Source of the DNA: Adineta vaga
Lineage: Eukaryota > Rotifera
Reading direction: 5' to 3'
Assembly: GCA_021613535.1 (NCBI GenBank)
Contig: CP075493.1
Location: 16,368,001-16,432,000 of the forward strand
DNA: 64,000 nt
Positions 32,182 to 42,079 of the stretch are shown here, piece by piece. Each line of letters opens with the position of its first letter. The stretch's first letter is position 1. Both the position numbers and the translations under genes were made by a program. The notes under the pieces are model-generated. The model was given only the letters and a program-made list of their open reading frames with translations. It did not search any database and was not told the DNA's origin.

Positions 32182-32593
32182 TACGCTCTAAAAAAATCGG
32201 TTTCCTGCCGAACTTAAATCAAGGTTTAGTGAGCTGATATACCAAAAAGGATTTTCCCTCCAGGCACACGGGGAGAAGCTTTCCTACTGAATCTTTTTTA
32301 TCTTCCGTAGCCGAAAAAAAAACTTGGTACCAAAATACCAAGCATTCTAGCTTAATAAAAAAAACTTTCAGGTTCAGTACAATACTTTCGGGGTTTAATA
32401 TAAAATGTTCAAAACTCCCTGATGAACTTAGAAGGTTCGGTAGTTTTGGAACAAAATTTGTTTTTGTCTATGGAACATAAAAAGCTTCAGCAGAAAAACT
32501 TCTTCCCGTGTTCCCAGGTAAGAACCTTTTCTGGTTTATCAGATCGCTAAATCTTTTTTAAGTTTGGTAGAAGATCTATTTTTTCAGAGTGTA
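32182..32593. mobile_element. Foldback/MITE-like element B
   Basis: Two imperfect inverted arms of about 100 bp. The left reads TACGCTCTAAAAAAATCGG, then GTTTAGTGAGCTGATATACC and CACACGGGGAGAAGCTTT. The inverse of the right end reads TACACTCTGAAAAAATAG, then ATTTAGCGATCTGATAAACC and AACACGGGAAGAAGTTTT. The TACACTCT-A-run end is shared with elements A and C. The centre holds a small palindrome, CTTGGTACCAAAATACCAAG. There is no coding frame; non-autonomous. Confidence 0.65.
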
Positions 32594-32877
32594 ACTGGAT
32601 CATCAACTATTGCAGATTGGTTTCGTTGAGTATCCTCTGTGGATTTCATCTTTTCCATAATTTCATAGTCAACACTGTTTATTCTTTTCGAACAATTTTA
32701 ATGCTTAAAACATATCTACAAGACAACTGTTAGATATCGTTAAAGAGTTGTGTTCTATTCAGGAAACCTGCATCATAAGGAGGCGGAGCGAATCGTCAAA
32801 TCTCATATCGCCGGTTTGCGGATCTCTGATAGGTTTTTTAATAGGATAAATTTGTTTCAGTTTTTAATTAGACATTA

Positions 32878-33378
32878 TTGTTGCCCTTTTTAGTGTTTTC
32901 TACCGTCATCAAAATTATTGTATTTACTGATACCATATTAACATCGTTAGTTCCGAACTTTCTGTCAAAACTTTTTCGCAGCCAAGACATTGATATAATT
33001 GAGCATTGGAACGAAGAATCTTTCTTTCAGAGTATCAATCCAGATGACTCAATCACGCATTTCATTATCATCAATTCAAGGCGAAAGGTTGAAAACTTAG
33101 TTAATCGGGTTCACTCTCGTCAAAACATTCAGGCAATGTATCTACATTGTGAGACAAAAGCACTGAAGTACCAGCGACGACTAGCGCGGAATTATTCCAA
33201 ATTGGATGCTGTCTATGACGACTCTCTTCGACTATTGGTCAAACTTATAATGGATATAGCATTATTTTGCGAGGAAACAGCCGATCGTCAAAAAGCTTAT
33301 GCACCATTGAAAAAAGCTGCTTATAGGAACTATCAGCGTTCAATTGATCTCTACGCGTTTGCAGAAACTATGGTCTAA
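32878..33378 (+). CDS. Uncharacterised protein, possibly an exon of a bdelloid response-type gene
   Basis: An open frame of 166 codons; its first codon is TTG, so the true start is an exon border (acceptor-like CTTTTTAG at about 32893) or lost. A segment around DIDIIEHWNEESFFQSINPD and HFIIINSRRKVENLVNRVH has the rhythm of the N-terminal domain in the ART-TPR gene at 46841 (a predicted hydrophobic strand, then a basic helix). A helical C-terminal part (LVKLIMDIALFCEETADRQK) ends at a stop. It lies 255 bp upstream of the TRAF gene on the same strand but ends with its own stop. Function unknown. Confidence 0.4.
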   Translation: MLPFLVFSTVIKIIVFTDTILTSLVPNFLSKLFRSQDIDIIEHWNEESFFQSINPDDSITHFIIINSRRKVENLVNRVHSRQNIQAMYLHCETKALKYQRRLARNYSKLDAVYDDSLRLLVKLIMDIALFCEETADRQKAYAPLKKAAYRNYQRSIDLYAFAETMV

Positions 33379-33633
33379 TTATATATTTTGACCGACTGAC
33401 ATTGATTCACATGCGTTAAAACTATTTTTTGTTTATACTAATCATACCATAAACATTATGGAATGATAACTTAGTTTGTTTTCATATTTTGGTTATACAA
33501 TACGTTTCAAACTAAAATGTACTTCATTTTATTTTAGATAAACACATACATTTCTATTACTATCGACTTGCGATAATTATACTAGTTTATCGTCTTCATA
33601 TCGTCTGCTTGAAACATCGAACGTATAGTACTA

Positions 33634-36212
33634 ATGGACAAAGATATTCGCCGAATGATTCTGGTCTTAGAATCAGAAGGTGTTCGTGGTAATCCTGTAA
33701 ATGCGAACCAAAAGAGATTTACTGAAAATGATGATTTAATCGATCATATTTATAAAAATTTTGCACAAGTAGACTCGTTTGAAGTTTACACACATTATAG
33801 GCATTCATATGAAATGGTTCATTCTGGTATCATAGACTTGAGGCAATTGAAACGCATTACATTTTATTGCGATTCAGAGGTTGATATATGTCAAGCCAAA
33901 TTGTCGCATAGCAAAAGTTCCAAATTTATCTTTTGTTTGATAACAGAAGTGACAAATCGCATTCAAAACGCTCTCGATTCTGATGTTCTCAATCCATCAC
34001 TGCCAGTCAATACAGATAGTTTGGCATCAAAATTAGCCGAGAGAAGACGCCGAGTACAAAGCAAGCAACAGAATCTAACAACAGATGGGTTTTCAACACC
34101 GTTGCAATCCAGTGTAGGTTTTGATGTACTAAATATTAGTTTCATCAATCAAACATACTTGTGTCTATTTTGTTCACAGCTTTTACATGAGGCGGTCCAA
34201 CGTCAATGTAGTCATCGTCAATGTGCATCATGTGCGGAGAATTGGACAGAGTGTGTTTTATTTGATATTCTTGCAAATTAAATAGTATTCTTCTGCCTAT
34301 TTATTGCGTAGAAATGCCGGCAAATGTCCGAAATGTCAAGAAGAAACAACTAAGAATGTAGTGAAGTTTTTTTACTTTATTTAATATCATGTGTATTCAT
34401 ATATATTTTTAGACGCCCATTGATCGCGGCTTCCAACAGGATATGAGAACATTGGCTCTTACTTCTTCGTTTTGTGACTGGCGTGGTAAATTACGAAGCT
34501 ATCAAGTAAGACAACACATATAGAATACTGAATAAAGCATTGAAAATCTGTAATCGTAGTATTCCCTTCTGAGAACAAATAAAAGAAAAGCATCTGAAAG
34601 AAATGTGATCATCTTCTAATAATTTGAGAATAATAATAGAAACTTAAATCAGGAATTATTACAAATAAGTTGATGATTTGATTAGTACATTTATATTTAG
34701 TAAAGACTTGATGTAAAGTAAGAGATTTCTATTTATCTTTGATTGATGATCATATTTTGTTTCAAAGGTTTCTTTTGATCAATGTCATGAAGATTCAGTC
34801 TGCGAATATTGTGATGAACAATTTAACTCAACAAACGCTCTCAATCAACATATGCGACATGAATGTCCGATGATAACTGTGTCATGTGCTCTAAAGGAAT
34901 ACGGTTGTTCACATTCAGTATGTTCTGAGATGCACTTATCAGCTATATTTTCAATTTATTTCTCTTTCTCAAGGGGTTTCGCGCCGAAATGAAAAAACAT
35001 TATTTGTCAGAAGAACATCAAGGTGCACTATTCCACTTCGTACGCCGTTTAGAATTGGGCTTACGCCGTGAACCGCATCAAAATAGTAATGATCGTGACA
35101 TTGGTCAATTGCAACAGATATGTCAGTTAGGCAATAGCCTTGCTGATAGAATCCAGATATTGGAAAAAGATCTGTCCTGTATTTCTGATAAAAATGTTCA
35201 TTTACAAAATTCATTGGAAACTGTTATGAAAGACGTTATTTCACTTAAATCGAGCGCAGAAGAACAAAATATTTGCCTCGATCGAATGAAATGCATGCAA
35301 GAAACCTTGAAACGAGATATCGAATCAATAAAACATAACGTCGAAAGTACGCATCATATGCCAGATGATGGAACGCTGGTATGGAAAATACCAAATTTTC
35401 TAGAAAAACTGGGTAAGATTCTATTTACAATTTCTATAACTTTCATACGAAACGTAACCCTATAAGAGGCAATTTGTGAAAGCGTTTTCGGTAACATTAA
35501 ATCTCTCAGATGATACTTTGACATATTCTCTTCTAATTTTTTTTGAGGAAAAAAGATCGAAAAATGAGACATGATAATTCTGTGATTCATTAAACTTTTT
35601 CATTTGGTAGCTGATGCTCAGTCTGAAAGGCAAACATCAATTTATTCACCTCCATTTTACACATCGCCCACTGGCTACAAAATGCGTATGCGCTTATATT
35701 TGAATGGTGAAGGTAATGCTCGCCGCACACATATGTCACTCTTCTTTGTTCTTATGCGAGGCGAGTATGATGGAATCTTGAAGTTTCCATTCAATTATAC
35801 AGTAACATTTTGCTTGTTCGATCAAACTGATTCACGACGACATATCATTGACTCTTTTCGACCAGATGTGAAATTAAATAGTTTTCAACGACCACGTTCA
35901 AACATGAATATTGCTAGTGGCATACCAAAATTTGTACCTTTAAGCGTCTTGGAAGGAGAAAACAATTCTTATATTCAAGATGATACAATGTTCATTAAAG
36001 GAATGGTTGATTTTGTTAATATACCTCGTGCGCTGTTACCAGATGTATTTGGGATCAATCCAGCTTTACCTATTTATAGACAACATGATATTATTCTTGA
36101 AATCGTAGACAGATATAGGCGACACCGATTGATTCGCTGTATACAAGCTTTGTGTGATACTTATCAAATCGATCGGAGTACTGTGTATCTGTCACCATCC
36201 ACAGCTGAATAA
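33634..36212 (+). CDS. TRAF-like protein (RING, TRAF zinc fingers, coiled coil, MATH)
   Basis: Six exons (33634-34250, 34312-34357, 34413-34505, 34768-34917, 34974-35412, 35611-36212) join in frame through GT-AG introns to 648 residues. A novel N-terminal region of about 170 residues precedes a RING-type finger split over exons 1-2 (CLFCSQLLHEAVQRQCSHRQ, then ENAGKCPKCQEE). Next come TRAF zinc-finger segments (FCDWRGKLRSYQ; CEYCDEQFNSTNALNQH; CALKEYGCSHS), a coiled coil of about 80 residues in exon 5, and a complete MATH/TRAF-C domain from LVWKIPNF to KGMVDFVNI. TRAFs are trimeric adaptor/E3 proteins below surface receptors in innate immune and stress signalling. All domains are intact. The 60 residues after MATH and the N-terminal extension are unusual for TRAFs. 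Confidence 0.82.
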
Positions 36213-36537
36213 ATAATTGATATACAGTGTAATGTTGTCTGTAAGGCTTCGTCATCGATATTTGCTGCCTTATTTTTTATCTTTTTTTGTGATATTGATT
36301 TATTTACATATAGGATATCGGCTACGTACGCCATGAATCGTCATTACATAGGATGATTTTAAACTTATAAAAATAGAAAAAGCTGTCTCTGAAATTGAAA
36401 GTACACTATCGACAGATTATCAAACGTCTTCCACGCTTTGAAATACTTTTCAGGCGAACGGTATAAATCAGATTCTTCTTCTATTATGCGTATAAAACAG
36501 AAGGGTCTGGGTGAGCATGAGGATTTTTGTCGTTTCC

Positions 36538-36622
36538 ATCCACACGCACACCCACACCCACACCCTCACCCACACCTACACCCACACCCTCACCCACACC
36601 TACACCCACCCACCCACACCCT
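36538..36622. repeat. CCCACA/CCCTCACC telomere-like array
   Basis: An 85-bp run of CACACCCACACCCACACCC units with interspersed CCCTCACC, the C-rich strand of TGTGGG/GAGGGT hexamers. A weak G-rich partner (GGTCTGGGTGAGCATGAGG, 36504-36522) precedes it. The plus frame over it is a His-Pro repeat, not a gene. Longest hexamer tract in the window. Confidence 0.7.
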
Positions 36623-36624
36623 AG

Positions 36625-37493
36625 TGGAAAATTCAGTAATTAGTAAGTTTTCCTATCTTTACTTACTGGAATACAACAACTAAGGTACTCATTCGATAGA
36701 TCTCATCGAGTTCTATCTTGGTCCAACACTGATCTAACCTAATCTAACCTTTAAGTCAATATTTTTTGGATATAGTAAATTCATTAGTAATGGTTTACTA
36801 TTTAGTGATTTCTACCACTATAGTACGTTCAAAGACAGCATCCAAGGTATTCAATCGATAGAGCTCGAGTTATTCTATGGATGTATGAAGTTTCAGCGTT
36901 TGGTCTAACCTACAGGCGAATCCTTTTATAAAAAACTCGAATCCTAGTCTAAGATATCCTACGTTTGTCACTAATGGTAACCTCTTTCCATAACATTGGA
37001 ATCAGCAAAGAACAACTCGAGTATATTTTGAAGTTTTTTATCGCTATAGATAAAAGTACTTATCGTCTAAATATTTTATGATAATTATGAACATAAAACA
37101 CATTGAATGGATGAAAACTGTTGAAAAGATCACTTATCTTATTCTCTACGCGAATAATGATCCGAAAAAAAAATGATTTCAATCGATTGTATCTTTTCAG
37201 TTAGATACACTGTCACTGAAAAAGTACGAATTTTCATTACAGAACTGTTTTATTCCTAGATAGAAAAAAATTGTTTTTTTTATGCTAATGATGTTTCTAT
37301 TCTCTATACTCGAACTTGAATATGATTTTGAATGTAGATATTTTTAAAAATAAAGCGTACTCTTTCATACCACTTTACGAGCGAATAATTATCGGCCTTT
37401 TTGCTCTCTCTCCTTTTCAAGTATTAAAAGTAAAGAGGTTGAAGAAAAATAAAAAACTAATTTCTTTGTGACAATCATTCAGAAAAAAGAAAG
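36625..37493. other. Intergenic, no supported gene
   Basis: 5' flank of the PAN-like gene; two similar 'GATAGA[TG]CTCGAG/CATCGAGTT' stretches near 36700 and 36860 hint at a degenerate direct repeat of about 150 bp. No gene. Confidence 0.35.
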
Positions 37494-38952
37494 ATGCGTA
37501 AAACATTGAAGATCTGTCTTTTTGTCTTATTTATTTTTCATACTGATTGTATTTATCTTAATAAGTTGAATAGTTTCCGAATCATCGGTAATATCTCTGA
37601 AATATTGAACAATAAAACAAAACACGAATGTGTATGTACAATGATGAGTTCAAATCAAATGATAACATCATTAAATTATTTTTCAAATAATCAAACATGT
37701 CAATTATTTTATGCAAATCTTACTGCAGTCACGTTTGAATGGGATCCAACTTCATCTTTAATCTATACAAATCAATCGACGATCTTTTCAGCAATTAGTA
37801 AGTTTTTTTTTTCATGAATGTAAAATTATTCTAGATATATATAAAGAAAAACGTTCGTTTGTTTATCGATCTACTCTTCTCACCAAACTCTCTATAGATC
37901 GGATTGCATTACGAAAAAGTAAGAGGGATTCGCATGTTATATTATATAAGTGGTTTTATCTAAAACACGAATGATCTCCTATCGTTTCTGATATACGAAA
38001 TTTCAAATCTAGAAGGTTCTGGACCAACATCAAGTATCTTCACAAGTTTTTTATATAATATTTTACAGAACATTGTTCATAAATATTTCTTATTTTGTAT
38101 ATAAGTCTTCGACTCATAATTTCTTTTGTCTTTCTTTTTTTTAGAAATGACGACCAGTACAACGGTATCCACGTAAGCTTTGATGAAAAACGTATCGTTT
38201 ACATACGATTCGATGATAAAGAGTACTTTTTACAGTCAAACATGTAGTTTATATAGAAAAAAATAGATTTTCGAAGCATTTCTTGGATCTACTGTATAAA
38301 TAAGGTCAGTAGTCGACTATAGACAGCATATTGTACTTTTCTTACTAATTCATTGAGCGATTCGATCGTTATTGATCGAAATGATCGACCAGAATTAATT
38401 TAATATAGTTATATTTGTGCTAATAAAAAATGATATATCATTTTAAAAGACTATCGTTATAAATTGTCTTTCTTCTTTTTATAAATATTTTTTGAAAGTT
38501 ATTGCTTTTTTATACGATAATCGTTGTATCTCTATATACTTAGTACAACAACATCCGTTCCACCGTGCAATGTCACAGCATGTCGTACACGAATTCAAAG
38601 TTATATTGCACAAAATTGGACATACGATACAATAAATTTTCCTGAATGCAATGGTTGTTCTCGTGCGAATTTCTCAAATTTTCCATCAGATTGGTCTAAT
38701 AGATGGTATATTCAGAACTTTTATATTTATTCTTCAAGCAGTGTGGATTGTGTCGGAAATCCATATATCGGTGATCTAGCGTTTTGTCAAAAAGCATGTC
38801 TGACAGATATAACATGTGTCGGCTTTTCTCGAGCTAAGAACGCTCTAAATACCGATTCTACTGCAGAATGTTATTTGAAAAGCAATATTACAGTAAGTCG
38901 AATATACAACAGTACCACATGGCAAACAGTGGCTTTCAATACTACGACATAG
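37494..38952 (+). CDS. Secreted PAN/apple-like glycoprotein
   Basis: Three exons (37494-37797, 38145-38172, 38544-38952) with in-phase GT-AG introns give 246 residues. Residues 1 to about 20 (MRKTLKICLFVLFIFHTDCI) look like a signal peptide. Exon 1 then holds a short cysteine motif, HECVCTMMSSNQMITSLNYF and CQLFYANLT, like half of a PAN/apple domain. Exon 2 is only 28 nt, a Thr/Ser linker. Exon 3 carries PCNVTACRTRIQSYIAQNW, ECNGCSRANFSNFPSDW and a second PAN-like core with CQKACLTDITCVGFSRAKN and AECYLKSN. N-glycosylation sites are frequent. PAN domains bind carbohydrate or protein; the target is unknown. No TM at the C-terminus. Confidence 0.65.
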
Positions 38953-39100
38953 ATTATACAAAGAACGAACATCATACGATACAATACAACAGTTTATGCG
39001 TTTTCTTTGTTCACTTTTCATACCTACATTATTTAATTCAAAGCTTTATTATATTGTACTCTGTATAATTTTATGAGTATTAGACTATAAAAATAAATAG

Positions 39101-39159
39101 GATGTGGGTGGGTGTGTATGGATGCAGGTCTCTGCTCCTTATTTTCACACCCACACCCA
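39101..39159. repeat. GGGTGT/ACACCC hairpin
   Basis: GATGTGGGTGGGTGTGTATG is followed by a loop of about 25 bases and TTTTCACACCCACACCCAG. Clean arms of hexamer type, 150 bp past the stop of the PAN-like gene. Confidence 0.6.
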
Positions 39160-39507
39160 GAAAAATAGCAACGAAATGCGTATTTCTCCTCTTTGTCTTA
39201 CTCATTCATTTAGATTCGACTCTATTTTTATTTTCATAACCGTTATCTTCAATCATTCTTTCTGGTTTTCATTCGCATTTGCTACTCAAGATATCATTGT
39301 GCAAAACAATTCATCATTTATTTCAAAGTGAATAAAATCATAATTTTTGTTGAAGGGTGTGGATAATTGTCGCATCCAGTAGTCCTAACTTTCACCAGAT
39401 TTTTTATTTTGGTTTTCGATATTTCTACTTTCGGGATTATGTAGGGAGATCAGAATATAGTCTATTGGTATAATGATATTGTCAAATAATTCGCTTATCT
39501 CCTTGCT

Positions 39508-39846
39508 GTAACTCTTGTTGAACAGTCTGCGAAACATTATTCCCACGAAACAGATCTAGCCATTCCATTTTCTAGAACAGGATGAAACAAAAATTAAAGA
39601 GATGTAAAGAGAATAAAACTCATCGTATTATTTCGCAGGCCATCAGCTAGATGTTGTACACCAATATCTCCAATTTGATTCTCTCTTAGATCCAGCGTTA
39701 TGAGTGCCTGTGTATGTCGCAGAAAATAGAGTTGAGGAAAGTAGAAAGAGACTAAAGCTCACCGTATTACTTCGCAGAGCATCAACGAGATATTGTACAC
39801 CCTCAGCTCTAATTTGATCGTCTGTAAGATACAATGTAGTGAGTAC
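39508..39846 (-). pseudogene. RNI-type leucine-rich-repeat gene relic, one repeat per exon
   Basis: Two 84-nt exons each encode exactly one 28-residue ribonuclease-inhibitor-type LRR: 39846-39763 (VLTTLYLTDDQIRAEGVQYL) and 39707-39624 (ALITLDLRENQIGDIGVQHL). Both start right after TAG/CAG acceptors. The first has a good donor (CG|GTGAGC). The second has ATGAGT in the same place, so its donor GT has become AT. A possible last exon (MEWLDLFRGNNVSQTVQQEL) lies below. NLR-like and similar proteins use such exons. No NACHT or other domain is in view; the gene is a broken fragment. Confidence 0.6.
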
Positions 39847-39874
39847 CTACATGTATGGCAGTAAAATAACGGAT

Positions 39875-39936
39875 CGTCCCGTGTACCGGCGGAAAGATCC
39901 TTTTTTGGTTCGCTAAAACTCTTTTTTTATAGTGTG
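39875..39936. mobile_element. Half copy of foldback element B
   Basis: CCCGTGTACCGGCGGAAAGA, TCCTTTTTTGGTTCGCTAAA and the end TATAGTGTGG follow the right arm of the element at 32182-32593 in order and spacing. The matching left arm is not seen nearby, so this is a solo arm. Confidence 0.45.
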
Positions 39937-39939
39937 GAA

Positions 39940-40568
39940 TTAGGAATAACATTTAAGAGAGACTTAGTAAGGCTATAAGCTGAGCTGCTCAAATATGTCT
40001 TGGATTTCGGTTCATGTTATTCTATTTAAAAGATCAAATTGTGTATGCAGAAAATCCAAAATATTAGGGTCATTTGCGACTGAAATACTGATGAAATTGC
40101 TGGGTAGTGGGGCGAGACTGAGTATCCAACGGAAAATTCTTCAGTAGAATTTGAATCAACATTTCAGAAATTAGCGAGAGTGGTGATAATAAAGTACCAA
40201 AACAACAAAATTTGAAAAGCAAAATGAGATCGGCACTTTATGGAAGATCGTGAGAGTATCGTTTTCTAATATGATGTGTATACATGTTGTATTTTTCTGA
40301 ATAACAGCAACTATGTGTTTTTTAGAAAAAGATTTTGTAATTTGAAATCCATTCGATAACGTTTTTGGCTTTCTTATGTTACTATTCTCTTCTAGTGTAG
40401 TAATTAGTGGTGGCGCCAAGGGTGGGCTGGAGCGGACTGAGCTCACTAGGTTTTAAAAAATTTTCGCGGAAAACTAATCTTTATATAACAAAACTCAAGA
40501 TTCCTATAGGTGAGTCCACCCATGGTCAAATTTCTGGCGCCGCCGCTAGTAGTAATGTTATAAACATA
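39940..40568. other. Intergenic, no supported gene
   Basis: The minus frame at 40171-40446 has no domain. A GGCGCC-containing pair (GTGGCGCCAAGGGTGGGC and CATGGTCAAATTTCTGGCGCC) flanks 40412-40547. Confidence 0.35.
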
Positions 40569-40569
40569 C

Positions 40570-40608
40570 TTTGAGGGTGTGGGTGAAGATGTGGTTGAGA
40601 GTAATGAA
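40570..40608. repeat. One-armed GGGTGT run
   Basis: CTTTGAGGGTGTGGGTGAAG followed by ATGTGGTTGAGAG. No C-rich arm within 100 bp. Confidence 0.45.
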
Positions 40609-40949
40609 GGACGCTCATATGGTCTCGATAATTATGTGTAACAATTCACTAAACATAGTTCAACAGCATTGCTAAGAAATCAATCAAAGAATAACGAACA
40701 ACAAACCATGTCAGATTAGTAAATAAAAGTAATAAATGTGTGGGAAAGGAATAATAACACTGATATGCGAAGCTTTGATAAGTATTTAATAATATTTTGT
40801 ATTGAATTACAATACGTGTTGGATTTATAGTTAACTAAATTACATAAAATGAAAAATTCAATTGATCATATTTCACTCATGATGTCTACAGAAGTACTCT
40901 GTATGGTTATTCGAAATTCGTTGAAAGGGAGTTCGACTTTCGTAATGAT

Positions 40950-40998
40950 CTTGAGGGTGGGTGTGAGTAAAGAAGATATATTCACACCCACACCCTCT
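40950..40998. repeat. Compact GGGTGT/ACACCC hairpin
   Basis: TTGAGGGTGGGTGTGA (40951-40966) and TCACACCCACACCCTCT (40982-40998) pair over about 15 bp around a 15-base loop. The clearest small example; it lies just before the TLC relic. Confidence 0.7.
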
Positions 40999-41009
40999 TA
41001 TGTTATGCT

Positions 41010-41400
41010 TCAAATCTATAAGAATTCCACCAGAAATGATTCATCATATCATCGTTATCGCTGCTGGTATATTAGGTTAATTATTTTTGAGTTGTAAAGG
41101 TAGATATATAAACTAAATTATCTATTTTTTACAGGTATTTATACACATATAGCTCATGCAAGTCATTTTCTAATGCTTGCTGAAGAATTATCAACTATTC
41201 CACTTAATCTTAAAACAATTTATCATGATTGACCTCATCTACATGATTTTTTTGCAAAATTATTTATTATTACATTCATTTTAAGTCGTCTTGTCTATGG
41301 AACCATTATATGTATATATACACTTCGAGCAGTACCAACATTTATTCATATGGCATCAAATTTAGATGATACAATAAGTATTGTGTTATTGTACTAGGAC
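41010..41400 (+). pseudogene. TLC-domain (CLN8/TMEM-like) relic
   Basis: Two exon-like blocks around a short GTTAAT...CAG intron (about 41080-41139) read PPEMIHHIIVIAAGILGIYT, then HFLMLAEELSTIPLNLKTIY and LFIITFILSRLVYGTIICIY. This is the core of a TLC membrane domain (the histidine pair, EExSTxxLN and SRxxYG). A TGA interrupts it after KTIYHD, and the domain's first helices are missing upstream, where the hexamer hairpin lies. The frame ends at a stop near 41397. TLC proteins act in sphingolipid synthesis or lipid trafficking; this copy is broken. Confidence 0.6.
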
Positions 41401-42079
41401 AAGTTGTGCTCTTTATTTTCACACGAAATGTCATGAACAATAAAACATGATACTCTAACTCATTTATTAATCATATATTTGACGAGAAAGAAAATAAACA
41501 AAATAACACGGTGAGAGGAAAGACAAAATCTGGAATATTTCTCAAGAAAATAATCAATTCATTTATATTGTCAGTTGTATATTTTATCTTTTATCCTTGA
41601 AAGTTCAAACACAATTGACTTTCTCTTATACATATTTTATAAATGAAAAAATAGATACTATATGGTTGTTTATATTACAAGGCGTCTAATATTCTAGAAA
41701 AGTGAAAAAGTATTATAATAAATTTTCAAATTTTATATCAAATTCTTTAATATTGTGTTGGTCCGAATGAAAATCAAAATAGGAATTATAAAACATTAAT
41801 TAATGATATTCTCGATATTTTGAATGAATGTTTTTATAGCGAATCATCTGAGAACAATTCTTGGTTCCATACAGATGTATAAATGATCCTACATTTCGAT
41901 GCGAAGATGTACCCACACCCACCCTCATATGTTGGAAAAGAATATTCCAGTAGAATTTTACTTTGCACTCAAGTATTCAAATCTGTTTATTATATGATAA
42001 ATGTCCTATGAAAATATTATGATTTTGAGAATCAGAAACACAAAATATATTAAAAAAAGAAAGAAAGATTCGGTTGTTA
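41401..42079. other. Intergenic; one C-rich hexamer run
   Basis: Contains GTACCCACACCCACCCTCA at 41910-41928, a C-rich one-armed member of the hexamer set. Otherwise AT-rich with no gene. Confidence 0.4.

Noticed and set aside
32425-32470. CTGATGA followed by a hairpin, as a further hammerhead
   Set aside because: The second core box GAAA is missing (GGTAG follows) and flanks do not pair as stem I; it is part of foldback element B.
33963-34148. Minus-strand frame inside the TRAF first exon
   Set aside because: Shadow of the intact plus-strand coding exon.
36438-36683. Open frame with a His-Pro repeat
   Set aside because: It is only the translation of the CCCACA hexamer array; flanking codons show no domain.
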